DNA of 64,000 nucleotides from Streptomyces sp. NL15-2K (GCF_030551255.1 NZ_CP130630.1:2399501-2463500); one strand, 5' to 3'; counted from the first letter of the stretch, positions 44,311 through 52,200 are shown. Program-made: numbers and translations. Notes: a model not told the origin generated them from the sequence alone.

Positions 44311-45519
44311 GTGAAACTCGTCTACCTTCTGGGGGTCGGAGCCTTCGCGCTCGGCCTCGACGCCTATGTCACGGCCGGCCTGCTGCCCGTCATCGCGGAC
44401 GACTTCAACGCGTCCGTGTCGGCCACGGGGCAGATGGTCACCACCTTCACCCTCGCCTACGCCATCGCGTCACCGATCTTCGCCACGCTGCTGTCCGCGT
44501 CCCGCGTACGCACCGGCCTGCTCGCCTCCCTCGCCGTGTTCGCCCTGGCCAACGCGGGCAGCGCGCTCTCCGGCTCCCTCGGGGTCCTGCTGGTCACCCG
44601 GGCCTTCGCCGGGGTCGGCGCGGGCCTGTACCTCGCGCTCGCCGCGTCAGCCGCCGCCTCCCTCGTCGACGACAAGCGACGCGGCCGCGCCCTCGCCGTG
44701 ATCATGGGCGGTATGAGCTCGGGCACCGTGATCGGCGTGCCGCTCGGTGTCTTCATCGCCGAGCACACCGGCTGGCGCTCGACCCTGTGGCTCGTCACGG
44801 CCCTCGGGCTCGTCTCCTTCGTGGGACTCGCGCTGCGTCTGCCGCCGCTCCCGGCCGGCGAGTCGGTGTCCCTGCGTCAGCGTGCCCAGGTCGTCACCGA
44901 CCCGCGGGTCGCCTCCATCGTCGGCGTGTCCTTCCTGGCCGCCGTCGCCAGCCTCGGCCTCTACACCTACATCGCCCCCGTCATGGAGACCGGCGCCATG
45001 GGCGGGGTCGACAACATCACTCCCTACCTGTGGGCCTGGGGCATCGGCGGCGTCCTCGGCAGTGTGCTCGTCGGCCCGCTCGTGGACCGGGTACGGCGCC
45101 CCCAGACGCTCGTCGTCGGCATCCTGGCGCTGCTCACCCTCGCTCTCCTCGTCCTGCGCCCCGTCTCGGGCGTCACCCCGCTGTTCGCCCTGTTGCCCAT
45201 CGCCGTCTGGGGCGCCGTGGGCTGGGCGTTGCAGGTGCCGCAGCAGAACGACCTGCTCCAGGCGCGCGGCGAGCGGGGCGGCCCGGTCGCCGTCGCGCTG
45301 AACGAGTCGGCGCTCTACCTCGGCAGCGCGATCGGCTCGGGCCTCGGCGGGGTGGCCTTCTCCCTCGGCTGGAGCGGGGCGGTACTGCCGCTGTGCGCGG
45401 CCGGGGCGGCCTTCCTGGCCCTGTTGCTCCAGGTCACCGGTGTCCGCGCCGCCACCAAGCGGCGCCCCGTCGAGGCACCTGAGCCCGCCGCCCCCGTCCC
45501 CGCGGACACCCGCACCTGA
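44311..45519 (+). CDS. MFS efflux transporter (DHA1-like)
   Basis: About 402 residues, twelve membrane helices, with the MFS motif between helices 2 and 3 replaced by ATLLSASRVRTG and motif C-like GGMSSGTVIGVPLG in helix 5, typical of drug/metabolite antiporters such as AraJ/Cmx types. GTG 44311 follows TGAGGA. Paired with the divergent ArsR gene at the edge of the cluster, it is the likely exporter or self-resistance pump for the product. Confidence 0.85.
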   Translation: MKLVYLLGVGAFALGLDAYVTAGLLPVIADDFNASVSATGQMVTTFTLAYAIASPIFATLLSASRVRTGLLASLAVFALANAGSALSGSLGVLLVTRAFAGVGAGLYLALAASAAASLVDDKRRGRALAVIMGGMSSGTVIGVPLGVFIAEHTGWRSTLWLVTALGLVSFVGLALRLPPLPAGESVSLRQRAQVVTDPRVASIVGVSFLAAVASLGLYTYIAPVMETGAMGGVDNITPYLWAWGIGGVLGSVLVGPLVDRVRRPQTLVVGILALLTLALLVLRPVSGVTPLFALLPIAVWGAVGWALQVPQQNDLLQARGERGGPVAVALNESALYLGSAIGSGLGGVAFSLGWSGAVLPLCAAGAAFLALLLQVTGVRAATKRRPVEAPEPAAPVPADTRT

Positions 45520-45541
45520 CGCGACGACTGCCTGGGGATCA

Positions 45542-45580
45542 CCGCACGGCCCGTAGTGAGGCAAGGACGGCGCCGTGCGG
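45542..45580 (+). terminator. Possible terminator after the MFS exporter
   Basis: CCGCACGGC (45542-45550) pairs perfectly with GCCGTGCGG (45572-45580), 23 bases after the stop, but the loop is 21 bases long. Confidence 0.35.
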
Positions 45581-45739
45581 AGACCCTCGACGCGGGAGCG
45601 GAGTGGAGCGGACAGGTGCCGCCGGCCGAAGATGCCGACGGTACCAACCGCTAATTCGCTCGCTCCAGCCCTTTCCCGTACGCACAGTTGGGGACGATGA
45701 AAGCCACGTCCCGAACCTGAAGAAGGGCAAGGAGTCCCG

Positions 45740-46810
45740 ATGTCGACGCTGCGCGTCACCGCCGAAGTACTGACCGTCCACGAGCATCCGAACGCCGACG
45801 CGCTCGAACTGGCGCAGGTCGGCCTGTACCGGGCCGTCGTCGCCAAGGGCGCGTACCGCACCGGTGAGGCCGCCGTGTACATCCCCGAGCAGGCCGTGCT
45901 GCCGTCCGGGTTGATCGAGGAGCTGGGGCTGACCGGGCGCCTGGCGGGCGGCAAGTCCGACCGGGTCAAGGCGGTGCGGCTGCGCGGTGAGCTGTCGAAG
46001 GGGATCGTGTGCCGGCCGAAGGCACTGGCGGACGTCGATCTGGCGCGGGCGGCCGCGGAGGGGACCGACTTCGCGGAGCGGCTGGGGATCACGAAGTGGG
46101 TGCCGCCGATACCGCCGACGATGTCCGGGGACGTGGAGTCCGCGCCGGATCTGCTGCCGTGGGTCGACATCGAGAACATCCAGCGGTACCCGGACATCTT
46201 CGCGGCGGGCGAGCCGGTGGTATTGACGGAGAAGCTGCACGGGTCGGCGTGCCTGGTGACGTATGTCGCGGATGAGGGGCGGGTGTACGTGTCGTCCAAG
46301 GGCTTCGGGGCCAAGTCGCTGGCGCTGAAGGAGGATCCGCGGAATCTGTACTGGCGTGCGGTGCGGGGGCACGGGGTCGCCGAGGTCGCGGCACGGCTCG
46401 CCGAGCGGCTGGGGGCGCGGCGGGTCGGGATCTTCGCAGAGGTGTTCGGGGCGGGGGTGCAGGACCTGACGTACGGGGCCGATGGGCGGCGCGACGACAT
46501 GTTGGGGTACGCCGTCTTCGATGTCTCCGCGGAGATCGACGGGGTGGTGCGGTGGCTGGACGCGGCGGAGTTGGTGGAGGGGGAGTTGCCGTTGGTGCCG
46601 CGGTTGTTCGAGGGGCCGTACGACATCGAGCGGGTGCTGGAAGTCGCGAGCGGGCGGGAGACCCTGTCCGGGCGGGGGCTGCATCTGCGGGAGGGGGTGG
46701 TGATACGGCCGGCTGGTGAGCGGTACAGCGCGGTTACCGGGGGCAGGGCGATCGCCAAGGCGGTCAGCCCGGCGTATCTGACGCGGAAGGGCGGCACGGA
46801 GTTCGAGTGA
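45740..46810 (+). CDS. RNA ligase, Rnl5 / DraRnl type
   Basis: A 356-residue ATP-dependent nucleotidyltransferase-fold ligase. The adenylate-accepting Lys is in EKLHGS, and motifs around GIFAEVFGAGVQD and EGVVIRP fit nucleotidyltransferase motifs III-V. An N-terminal ~140-residue domain precedes the catalytic core, as in the Deinococcus Rnl5 enzyme that seals nicks in RNA. Start ATG 45740 with AAGGAG 5 bases upstream. It stands alone, followed by a perfect hairpin; no RNA substrate or toxin partner is next to it. Confidence 0.85.
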   Translation: MSTLRVTAEVLTVHEHPNADALELAQVGLYRAVVAKGAYRTGEAAVYIPEQAVLPSGLIEELGLTGRLAGGKSDRVKAVRLRGELSKGIVCRPKALADVDLARAAAEGTDFAERLGITKWVPPIPPTMSGDVESAPDLLPWVDIENIQRYPDIFAAGEPVVLTEKLHGSACLVTYVADEGRVYVSSKGFGAKSLALKEDPRNLYWRAVRGHGVAEVAARLAERLGARRVGIFAEVFGAGVQDLTYGADGRRDDMLGYAVFDVSAEIDGVVRWLDAAELVEGELPLVPRLFEGPYDIERVLEVASGRETLSGRGLHLREGVVIRPAGERYSAVTGGRAIAKAVSPAYLTRKGGTEFE

Positions 46811-46856
46811 GCCGGGGCTGACGGTGCCCGGGGCTGGTGCGGGGCGGCCTACGGGG

Positions 46857-46899
46857 TGCCGCTCTCTTTGGGTCGGGAGCCGCCCCAAAGAGAGCGGCA
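46857..46899 (+). terminator. Terminator after the RNA ligase
   Basis: Perfect 16-bp stem (46857-46872 with 46884-46899, TGCCGCTCTCTTTGGG) and an 11-base loop, 46 bases after the RNA ligase stop. Confidence 0.75.
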
Positions 46900-47221
46900 T
46901 GTCTGCCCGCAGCCACGGCGGGACGGACCTGCCGGATACAGCAGCACCCACCAGGCCCCGGGGCGGCGCGCCGGCACCTGCGGCAGCAGCCACCGGCAGC
47001 AACGGCAGCACGCACCGCCGGCAGCAGGGCGGCAGCACGACCCACCGACAGCCATGGCAGCACGCACACGTCGGCGACTGCCAGCAGCTACGGCAACACA
47101 CACCCGCCAGGCCCAGGGGCGGCGCGCCGGCAACTGCGGCAGCACGGACGCCTCAGCGGGTGCGGCGGCCCGCCGGCAGCCACGGCGGCACGCACCGTCG
47201 GCAGCGGCCGTGGCGGCACGC
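46900..47221. repeat. CGGCAGCA-rich low-complexity region with a 44-bp direct repeat
   Basis: Between the RNA ligase and soxR. Many GGCAGCA/CGGCAGC units occur, and a 44-bp direct repeat at 46945-46988 and 47101-47144 (156 bases apart, about four mismatches; core GGGGCGGCGCGCCGGCA). All frames are open here because of base composition; no ribosome site or credible protein was found. Confidence 0.7.
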
Positions 47222-47701
47222 CTACCGTCCCCTCTTCCGGTCTCCCCCTTGTTCCGCCAGCAGCCGCGAGCCCGTCAGCCGTTCGCCGATCCGGTCGTCC
47301 GGGTTGGAGAGGACGCAGGTGTCCAGGGAGAGGCAGCCGCAGCCGATGCAGTCGGTCAAGTGATCGCGGAGGCGGTTCAACTGCTTGATGCGTTCGTCGA
47401 GTTCGGAGCGCCATGTCTCGGAGAGGCGGGCCCAGTCCTCGTGCGTGGGGGTGCGTTCCTCGGGGAGTTCGGCGAGGGCGTCACGGATCGTGGCCAGGGG
47501 GATGCCCACGCGCTGGGCGGCGCGCACGAAGGCGACGCGGCGCAGGGTGTCCCGGCTGTAGCGGCGCTGGTTGCCCGAGGTGCGGCGGCTGCTGATCAGG
47601 CCCTTGGACTCGTAGAAGTGCAGGGCGGAGACGGCGGCGCCGCTGCGGGCGGAGAGCTGGCCGACCGTGAGCTCGTGGATCTTCTCGTGGATCTGGGGCA
47701 C
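47222..47701 (-). CDS. soxR: SoxR redox-sensing regulator (MerR family)
   Basis: A 159-residue MerR regulator with an N-terminal winged helix ([24 protein letters not shown]), a dimer helix and the [2Fe-2S] cluster motif [12 protein letters not shown]. In Streptomyces SoxR is tuned to redox-active metabolites rather than superoxide. The C-terminal tail after the cluster is extended and basic. No obvious SoxR box was found in the window. It is divergent from the MaoC gene. Confidence 0.93.
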   Translation of the reverse strand: MPQIHEKIHELTVGQLSARSGAAVSALHFYESKGLISSRRTSGNQRRYSRDTLRRVAFVRAAQRVGIPLATIRDALAELPEERTPTHEDWARLSETWRSELDERIKQLNRLRDHLTDCIGCGCLSLDTCVLSNPDDRIGERLTGSRLLAEQGGDRKRGR

Positions 47702-47742
47702 CCCTCAGAGCCTACCCATCGCCTCGCCGCGCGCCCGGTCCG

Positions 47743-47785
47743 TTGACATGGGCCCCGCACCCGACCATGCTAAGCAGTTGCTTAG
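47743..47785 (+). promoter_or_regulatory. Promoter and TetR-type operator upstream of the MaoC gene
   Basis: TTGACA at 47743 and CATGCT at 47766, spaced by 17, look like -35/-10 boxes. CTAAGCAGTTGCTTAG (47770-47785) is a perfect 7+2+7 palindrome overlapping the -10 region. The same CTRAGC-n4-GCTTAG pattern recurs at 48979 upstream of the neighbouring TetR gene. Confidence 0.6.
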
Positions 47786-47829
47786 ACATGATGTGACATG
47801 ACGAGTGTGCGATGCGGGAGGCCAGCGAC

Positions 47830-48291
47830 ATGGCAGAGCCGAGGATCTTCACGTCCGCCGACGAACTGAAGGCGGCGGTGGGCGAGCAGCTGGGGTACAC
47901 CGACTGGCTGGAGATCGACCAGAAGCGGATCGATCTGTTCGCGGACGCCACCGGCGACCACCAGTGGATCCACGTCGATCCGGAGAAGGCCGCCGCGGGA
48001 CCGTTCGGCACGACCATCGCGCACGGCTATCTGACCCTGTCGCTGCTGCCGCTCTTCGGACCGCAGCTGATCAAGGTCGAGGGCGTGAAGATGGGCGTCA
48101 ACTACGGGACGAACAAGGTCCGTTTCCCCGCTCCGGTTCCGGTCGGGTCGAGGCTGCGCGCCACCGCCGCCATCACCGGCGTCGAGGACGTGTCCGGCGG
48201 CGTCCAGGTCACCGTCGCCTTCACCGTGGAGCGCGAGGGCGGCGACAAGCCGGTCTGCGTGGCCGAGTCGGTGTCCCGGTACTACCTCTGA
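47830..48291 (+). CDS. MaoC-like enoyl-CoA hydratase
   Basis: A 153-residue single-hotdog protein. The hydratase-2 motif FADATGDHQWIHVDPEKA has the catalytic Asp and His, and GPFGTTIAHGYLTLSLLP continues it. It hydrates an enoyl-CoA thioester. The ATG at 47830 has GGGAGG 8 bases upstream. It is convergent with a TetR gene and is probably repressed by it through the palindrome at 47770. Confidence 0.88.
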   Translation: MAEPRIFTSADELKAAVGEQLGYTDWLEIDQKRIDLFADATGDHQWIHVDPEKAAAGPFGTTIAHGYLTLSLLPLFGPQLIKVEGVKMGVNYGTNKVRFPAPVPVGSRLRATAAITGVEDVSGGVQVTVAFTVEREGGDKPVCVAESVSRYYL

Positions 48292-48303
48292 CGGACGAGG
48301 GGG

Positions 48304-48930
48304 CTACTTCCTCGCGCCCACCATCCGCAGCACGAGGTCGGCGTACAGCGCGCCGACCTCGTCGGGCGTCCGAGGGCCGTCGACGTTGAACCAGCGGGCC
48401 ACGTCGACGCACAGGGAGAGCACGGCCAGAGTGGTGCTCTTGATGTCCAGCACGTCGAACTCGCCGGTCTCCACGCCCTCCTCGATGATCCCGCGCACCT
48501 CCGCGTCCACCTGACGGCGCAGGGCGAGGATTTCGGAGCGGGCGTCGGGGCCGAGCGAGTCCAGTTCGTACTGCACGACCCGCGCGGTGGTGCGCCCGCC
48601 CGCGTGCCAGCGGACGAAGGAGCTCACCGCGTCGGCGAGGCGCTCGGACGCGCTGCCCTCGCCCCGGGCCGCCGTGCGCAGGATCTCCACGGCCTTCTCG
48701 TGACCGATCCTGCTGATGCGGTGGAGCAGCTCTTCCTTGGTCTTGTAGTGGATGTAGAGCGCGGCCGGGCTCATGCCGGCGCGGCCCGCGATGTCACGGG
48801 TCGTCGTGGCGTGGTAGCCGCGCTCGGCGAAGGCCTCCACCGCGGCGATGAGCAACCGCCGGGCCGCGTCGGGCGTGACCTCGCCCCACCCCGACGTCTC
48901 GCCGCCGGCCGTCTCCTCCGCCGTACTCAT
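48304..48930 (-). CDS. TetR/AcrR regulator next to the MaoC hydratase
   Basis: A 208-residue regulator with an N-terminal helix-turn-helix (AFAERGYHATTTRDIAGRAGMSPAALYIHYKTKEELL) and a TetR ligand domain. It sits convergent to maoC. The palindrome CTGAGCGAGCGCTTAG lies 49 bases upstream of its start, matching the site before maoC, so it probably autoregulates and represses maoC in response to an acyl-CoA. Confidence 0.87.
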   Translation of the reverse strand: MSTAEETAGGETSGWGEVTPDAARRLLIAAVEAFAERGYHATTTRDIAGRAGMSPAALYIHYKTKEELLHRISRIGHEKAVEILRTAARGEGSASERLADAVSSFVRWHAGGRTTARVVQYELDSLGPDARSEILALRRQVDAEVRGIIEEGVETGEFDVLDIKSTTLAVLSLCVDVARWFNVDGPRTPDEVGALYADLVLRMVGARK

Positions 48931-48978
48931 CGCTCGTTCGCCCCTCTCGCTGCCAGAGTCACCACCATACCGCCGAAG

Positions 48979-48994
48979 CTGAGCGAGCGCTTAG
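48979..48994. promoter_or_regulatory. Candidate TetR autoregulatory operator
   Basis: CTGAGCGAGCGCTTAG shares CTRAGC-n4-GCTTAG with the perfect palindrome at 47770. It lies 49 bases upstream of the TetR start. Confidence 0.55.
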
Positions 48995-49003
48995 CGTGCC
49001 CGC

Positions 49004-49249
49004 TCAGAGCTTCTCGAGCGGGTGGTACGACCGCTCCGCGGCCTCCTGACGGTCCCGGATCACCTTGGCCAGCGTAAAGGCGGAGGTCACCAGGTACAGG
49101 ACGGCGATGGCGAGGAAGGCCCGCACCCAGGCGTCAGCCTTCAGCTGGTAGATGCCGATGGCGGTCGCGGCCATGGCGACGGCGAAGGAGGCGACGGCCT
49201 GGCCGTAGAAGGCGGCCGTGTTCTGCTGCTTGCCCGGTGTCTCACTCAT
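49004..49249 (-). CDS. YiaA/YiaB-family small membrane protein
   Basis: An 81-residue protein with two membrane helices (VASFAVAMAATAIGIYQL and AFLAIAVLYLVTSAFTLA) and the FYGQA start typical of the YiaAB domain. ATG 49249 is preferred because MSETPGKQQNTAAFYG fits the family start and AGG is upstream; the frame is open 12 codons further. Function unknown. Confidence 0.82.
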   Translation of the reverse strand: MSETPGKQQNTAAFYGQAVASFAVAMAATAIGIYQLKADAWVRAFLAIAVLYLVTSAFTLAKVIRDRQEAAERSYHPLEKL

Positions 49250-49310
49250 GGGGACAAGGATCGACGGACGCGGCCCGCGCCACATGCGCGCGGCTACTCA
49301 GTCCAGCTAC

Positions 49311-49379
49311 TCAGAACTGCGAAACACCCGTCCTCAGAACGGCGAGACACCTGCCCTCAAAACGCCGAAACACCCGTCA
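49311..49379. repeat. Three tandem 23-bp copies at the 3' end of the acyl-CoA dehydrogenase
   Basis: 49311-49333, 49334-49356 and 49357-49379 are diverged copies (TCAGAACTGCGAAACACCC, TCAGAACGGCGAGACACCT, TCAAAACGCCGAAACACCC...). The third contains the gene's last codons and TGA, so the other two are duplicated tail sequence downstream of the stop. Confidence 0.8.
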
Positions 49380-49605
49380 ACGCCCGCCCGATGACCAGCT
49401 TCTGGATCTGGCTGGTGCCCTCGTAGAGGGTCATCACGCGGGCGTCCCGCAGCAGCTTGCCGGCCGGGTACTCGTCGATGTAGCCGTAGCCGCCGAAGAC
49501 CTGGAGGGCGTTGTTCGCGGCGCGGACGGCGGCCTCCGAGGCGAAGAGCTTGGCCTTGGAGGACTCCACGGCGAAGGGCAGTCCCCGGTCGATCAGGTCG
49601 GCGAC

Positions 49606-49643
49606 CCTCCCCCACTGCCCTAAAGGCGTGGGGGGACCCCCAC
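49606..49643. repeat. Palindromic repeat copy that disrupts the acyl-CoA dehydrogenase
   Basis: CCTCCCCCA and GGGGGGACCCCCA arms flank CTGCCCTAAAGGCGTG. Read on the coding strand it supplies the TAG stop. It is 38 bases, not a multiple of three. Confidence 0.8.
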
Positions 49644-50101
49644 GGTCAGCAGGCGGGCCGCGTCCACGTCGACGGCGATGTCGCTGATCAGCTCCTGCAC
49701 CAGCTGGTGGTGGGCGATGGTCCTGCCGAACTGCTCGCGCTCGCCGGCATACCTCACCGCCGCGTCCAACGCCGCCTGGGCGATGCCGACACAGCCCGCG
49801 GCCACCGACATCCGGCCCTTGGCGAGGGCGGACATCGCGACCGAGAAGCCCTTGCCCTCCTCGCCCAGCAGCGCGGAGGCGGGCACCCGCACGTCTTCGA
49901 GGACCAGCTCCGCGGTCGCCTGGCCGCGCAGGCCGAGCTTGCCGTGGATGGTGCGGCGGGTGAGGCCGGGTGTGTCGGTCGGCACGAGGAACGCGGAGAC
50001 GCCCTGGTGGCCGGGCGCGTCCGTGGAGCGGGCGAAGAGCAGGACGACGTCGGCCCAAGTGCCGTTCGTGATGAACATCTTGGTGCCGTTGATGACATAG
50101 T

Positions 50102-50142
50102 CTCCCCCACTCTCGGCTTCGCTCGAGCGGGAGGTACCCCCA
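50102..50142. repeat. Palindromic repeat copy in frame within the acyl-CoA dehydrogenase
   Basis: CTCCCCCACTCTCGGCTTCG, then CTCGAGCGGGAGGTACCCCCA. Its central part is the inverted match of the copy at 13134-13174. It adds about 13-14 residues without changing frame. Confidence 0.82.
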
Positions 50143-50628
50143 TCCTCACGGACCGCCCGCGCGGCGAGGTTGCCGGCGTCGGAGCCGGTGCCCGGCTCGG
50201 TGAGGCCGAAGCAGCCGACGTACGCGCCGGAGGTGAGGCCCGGCAGCCATCGCCGCTTCTGTTCCTCGCTCCCCCGGGCCGCGATGGTCTTGGCGACCAG
50301 GCCGAGCGAGACGGAGACGATCCCGCGCACGGACGAGTCCCCGCGGCCGAGCTCCTCCGTGACCAGGCAGTACGCGAGATGGTCGCCACCCGAGCCGCCG
50401 TACTCCTCGTCGATCGTCAGGCCCAGGAAGCCGACCTCGCCGAGCTTCTTGACGATGCCGCGGTCGACCTCCTCGGCGCGGTCCCAGGCGACGACGTTCG
50501 GGATGATCTCGCGGTCCACGAAGTCGCGGGCGAGCCGCCGCACGGCGATCTGCTCCTCGCTGAGCTCCAGGTTCATGCCGAGTCACCCCACAGAGAACGG
50601 TCCTTGAAAGTCGTACAGTCGCGAGCTT

Positions 50629-50647
50629 AAATTAGCACTGCTAGTTT
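50629..50647. promoter_or_regulatory. Candidate TetR operator between the broken ACAD and the TetR gene
   Basis: AAATTAGCACTGCTAGTTT is a palindrome (TAGCA-n-TGCTA core). It lies 27 bases before the TetR start and 52 before the acyl-CoA dehydrogenase start. It shares AAAYTAGC-n2-TGYTAGTTT with the site at 57205. Confidence 0.65.
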
Positions 50648-50673
50648 ATCTCCGCAGCCCTACTATGTGCGCC

Positions 50674-51315
50674 ATGGCCCGACCGCGCAAGCCCCTGCTC
50701 AGCACCGACCGGATCGTCGAGACGGCACGCGCGCTCGTGGACGCGGAGGGCCTGGCGGCCGTCTCCACGCGTCGGCTCGCCGCCGAGCTGGGGGTCAGCG
50801 GGCCCTCGCTCTACAACCACTTCCGCACCAAGGACCAGATCCTGGAGGCCGTCGCCGACTCGGTGAGCGCGCAGGTCGACCTGACGATGTTCGACGGCGG
50901 GCGGGACTGGCGGACCGCGCTGCACGACTGGGCGGTCTCCTACCGGGCCGCCCTGCGCGACCACCCGAACATCGTCCCGGTCCTGGCCCGCGGCCCCGGC
51001 CGCCGTCCGGCCGCGCTGCGGCTCGCGGACGCGGTCTACGGCGCGATGGTCGACGCGGGCTGGCCGCCGGCGCAGGCCACGTCCATCGGCGCGCTGATGC
51101 GGTACTTCATCATGGGCTCCGCGCTCGGCTCCTTCGCCGGAGGCTTCGTGGACGACGCGAGCGCGTACGACCCGGCCGACTACCCGCACCTCGGGCAGGC
51201 CCACCTCCTGGCCGAGCAGCAGGAGAAGATCGACGAACGGGCCTTCGAGACAGGTCTGACGGCGCTGCTGGACGGGCTGGCTCGGCAGTACGAGCAGGTC
51301 GAAGGGGCGGTCTAG
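50674..51315 (+). CDS. TetR-family regulator (short-chain metabolism)
   Basis: About 213 residues with a TetR helix-turn-helix (GLAAVSTRRLAAELGVSGPSLYNHFRTKDQIL) and a TetR_C-type ligand domain. ATG 50674 (MARPRK) is chosen; ATG 50665 is in frame. It is divergent from the broken acyl-CoA dehydrogenase, with a palindrome between them that recurs before the aldehyde dehydrogenase operon at 57163, so it likely controls both. Confidence 0.87.
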   Translation: MARPRKPLLSTDRIVETARALVDAEGLAAVSTRRLAAELGVSGPSLYNHFRTKDQILEAVADSVSAQVDLTMFDGGRDWRTALHDWAVSYRAALRDHPNIVPVLARGPGRRPAALRLADAVYGAMVDAGWPPAQATSIGALMRYFIMGSALGSFAGGFVDDASAYDPADYPHLGQAHLLAEQQEKIDERAFETGLTALLDGLARQYEQVEGAV

Positions 51316-51361
51316 GACGGTTCGGTCGGCGCCGAAGTGTCCGTGTCCCATGCTGGGACGC

Positions 51362-52072
51362 ATGACCACCAAGGACCCCCGGGCGCCGCGGCTCGCCCGC
51401 CTCGCCGGGCTCGTCGCCGACGAGACCCGGGCCGCGTGTCTGCTCGCGCTGCTCGACGGGCGGGCATGGACCGCCGGTGAGCTGGCGCGGCACGCGGGTG
51501 TCGCCGCGTCGACCCTGAGCGAGCACCTGGGCAAGCTCGTCACGGGCGGGCTGCTCGCCGAGGAACGGCAGGGGCGGCACCGGTACGTACGGCTGGCCGA
51601 CGCGCGGGTCGCCCAGCTGGTGGAGGACCTGGCCGCGCAGGTGGCGCCGGACGGCGTCGGACGGCCGCGGAACCTGCGGGAGTCCAGCGCCGGGTCGGCC
51701 ATGGCCCGGGGGCGCACCTGCTACGACCATCTCGCCGGGCGGCTCGGCATCACGGTCACCGACGCGCTGACCGCACGCGAACTGCTGGTCCAGGACACGG
51801 GGTTCGCGCTGACGGAGGCGGGCGTCGGCTGGTTCGAGGCGGTCGGCATCCGCCTCGATCGCACGGGCCGCCGCCCGCTGGCCCGGGCCTGCCTCGACTG
51901 GACCGAACGCCGTCACCATCTCGCGGGCGTCGCGGGCGCGGCCCTGTGCCGGCACGCCCTCGACACGGGCTGGTGCGTGCGCATCGGCTCCGAGCGGGCG
52001 GTGAGGGTGACGGCGGCGGGTGAGCGGGCGCTGTCCGAGCTGCTGGGCATCGAGGCGGGGGCGCTGCGCTAG
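51362..52072 (+). CDS. ArsR-like winged-helix regulator with C-terminal domain
   Basis: About 236 residues. The N-terminal winged helix (LVADETRAACLLALLDGRAWTAGELARHAGVAASTLSEHLGKLV) is of ArsR type, followed by an unusual ~130-residue C-terminal domain with two Cys and several His (RTCYDHLAG, HHLAGVAGAALCRHAL). ATG 51362 or 51350. It stands upstream of the EamA transporter and may regulate it; ligand unknown. Confidence 0.82.
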   Translation: MTTKDPRAPRLARLAGLVADETRAACLLALLDGRAWTAGELARHAGVAASTLSEHLGKLVTGGLLAEERQGRHRYVRLADARVAQLVEDLAAQVAPDGVGRPRNLRESSAGSAMARGRTCYDHLAGRLGITVTDALTARELLVQDTGFALTEAGVGWFEAVGIRLDRTGRRPLARACLDWTERRHHLAGVAGAALCRHALDTGWCVRIGSERAVRVTAAGERALSELLGIEAGALR

Positions 52073-52087
52073 CGGCACCGGGCCTCC

Positions 52088-52200
52088 TCCGACATCGCGT
52101 CCTGAAATGACGTCGGGCACTCCGACATCGCGTCCTGAAACGACGCCGGGCCCTTCGACCTCCCGTCCTGGAACGACGCCGGGCGCCCCAACCTCCCCGT
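52088..52200. repeat. 33-bp tandem repeat (about 3.5 copies)
   Basis: Units start at 52088, 52121, 52154 and 52187 (TCCGACATCGCGTCCTGAAA in the first two). The period is a multiple of three and the frame of the following EamA gene stays open through it, reading TSRPETTPG-like units. No ribosome site precedes it, so it is listed as intergenic. Confidence 0.75.

Larger units (their letters stand above)
49357..50576 (-). pseudogene. Acyl-CoA dehydrogenase disrupted by a palindromic repeat
   Basis: The reading frame is a canonical acyl-CoA dehydrogenase: LTEPGTGSDAGN, YVINGTKMFITNG, then the C-terminal domain with QVFGGYGYIDEYPAGKLLRDARV. It cannot be read through. At 49606-49643 a palindromic repeat copy interrupts AARLLT...RVADLIDRG, introducing an in-frame TAG and a frame change. 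A second copy (50102-50142) lies upstream in the gene, but in frame, adding GGTSRSSEAESGG before DYVINGTK. The first 318 residues and the C-terminal ~95 residues are otherwise intact, so loss may be recent. Unless the message is rescued, the enzyme lacks its C-terminal flavin-contact region. Confidence 0.85.

Noticed and set aside
46837..47388. Open frames of up to 180 codons or more between RNA ligase and soxR
   Set aside because: Several frames are open at once because of CGGCAGCA repeats, and some run into soxR antisense; no support for any single one.
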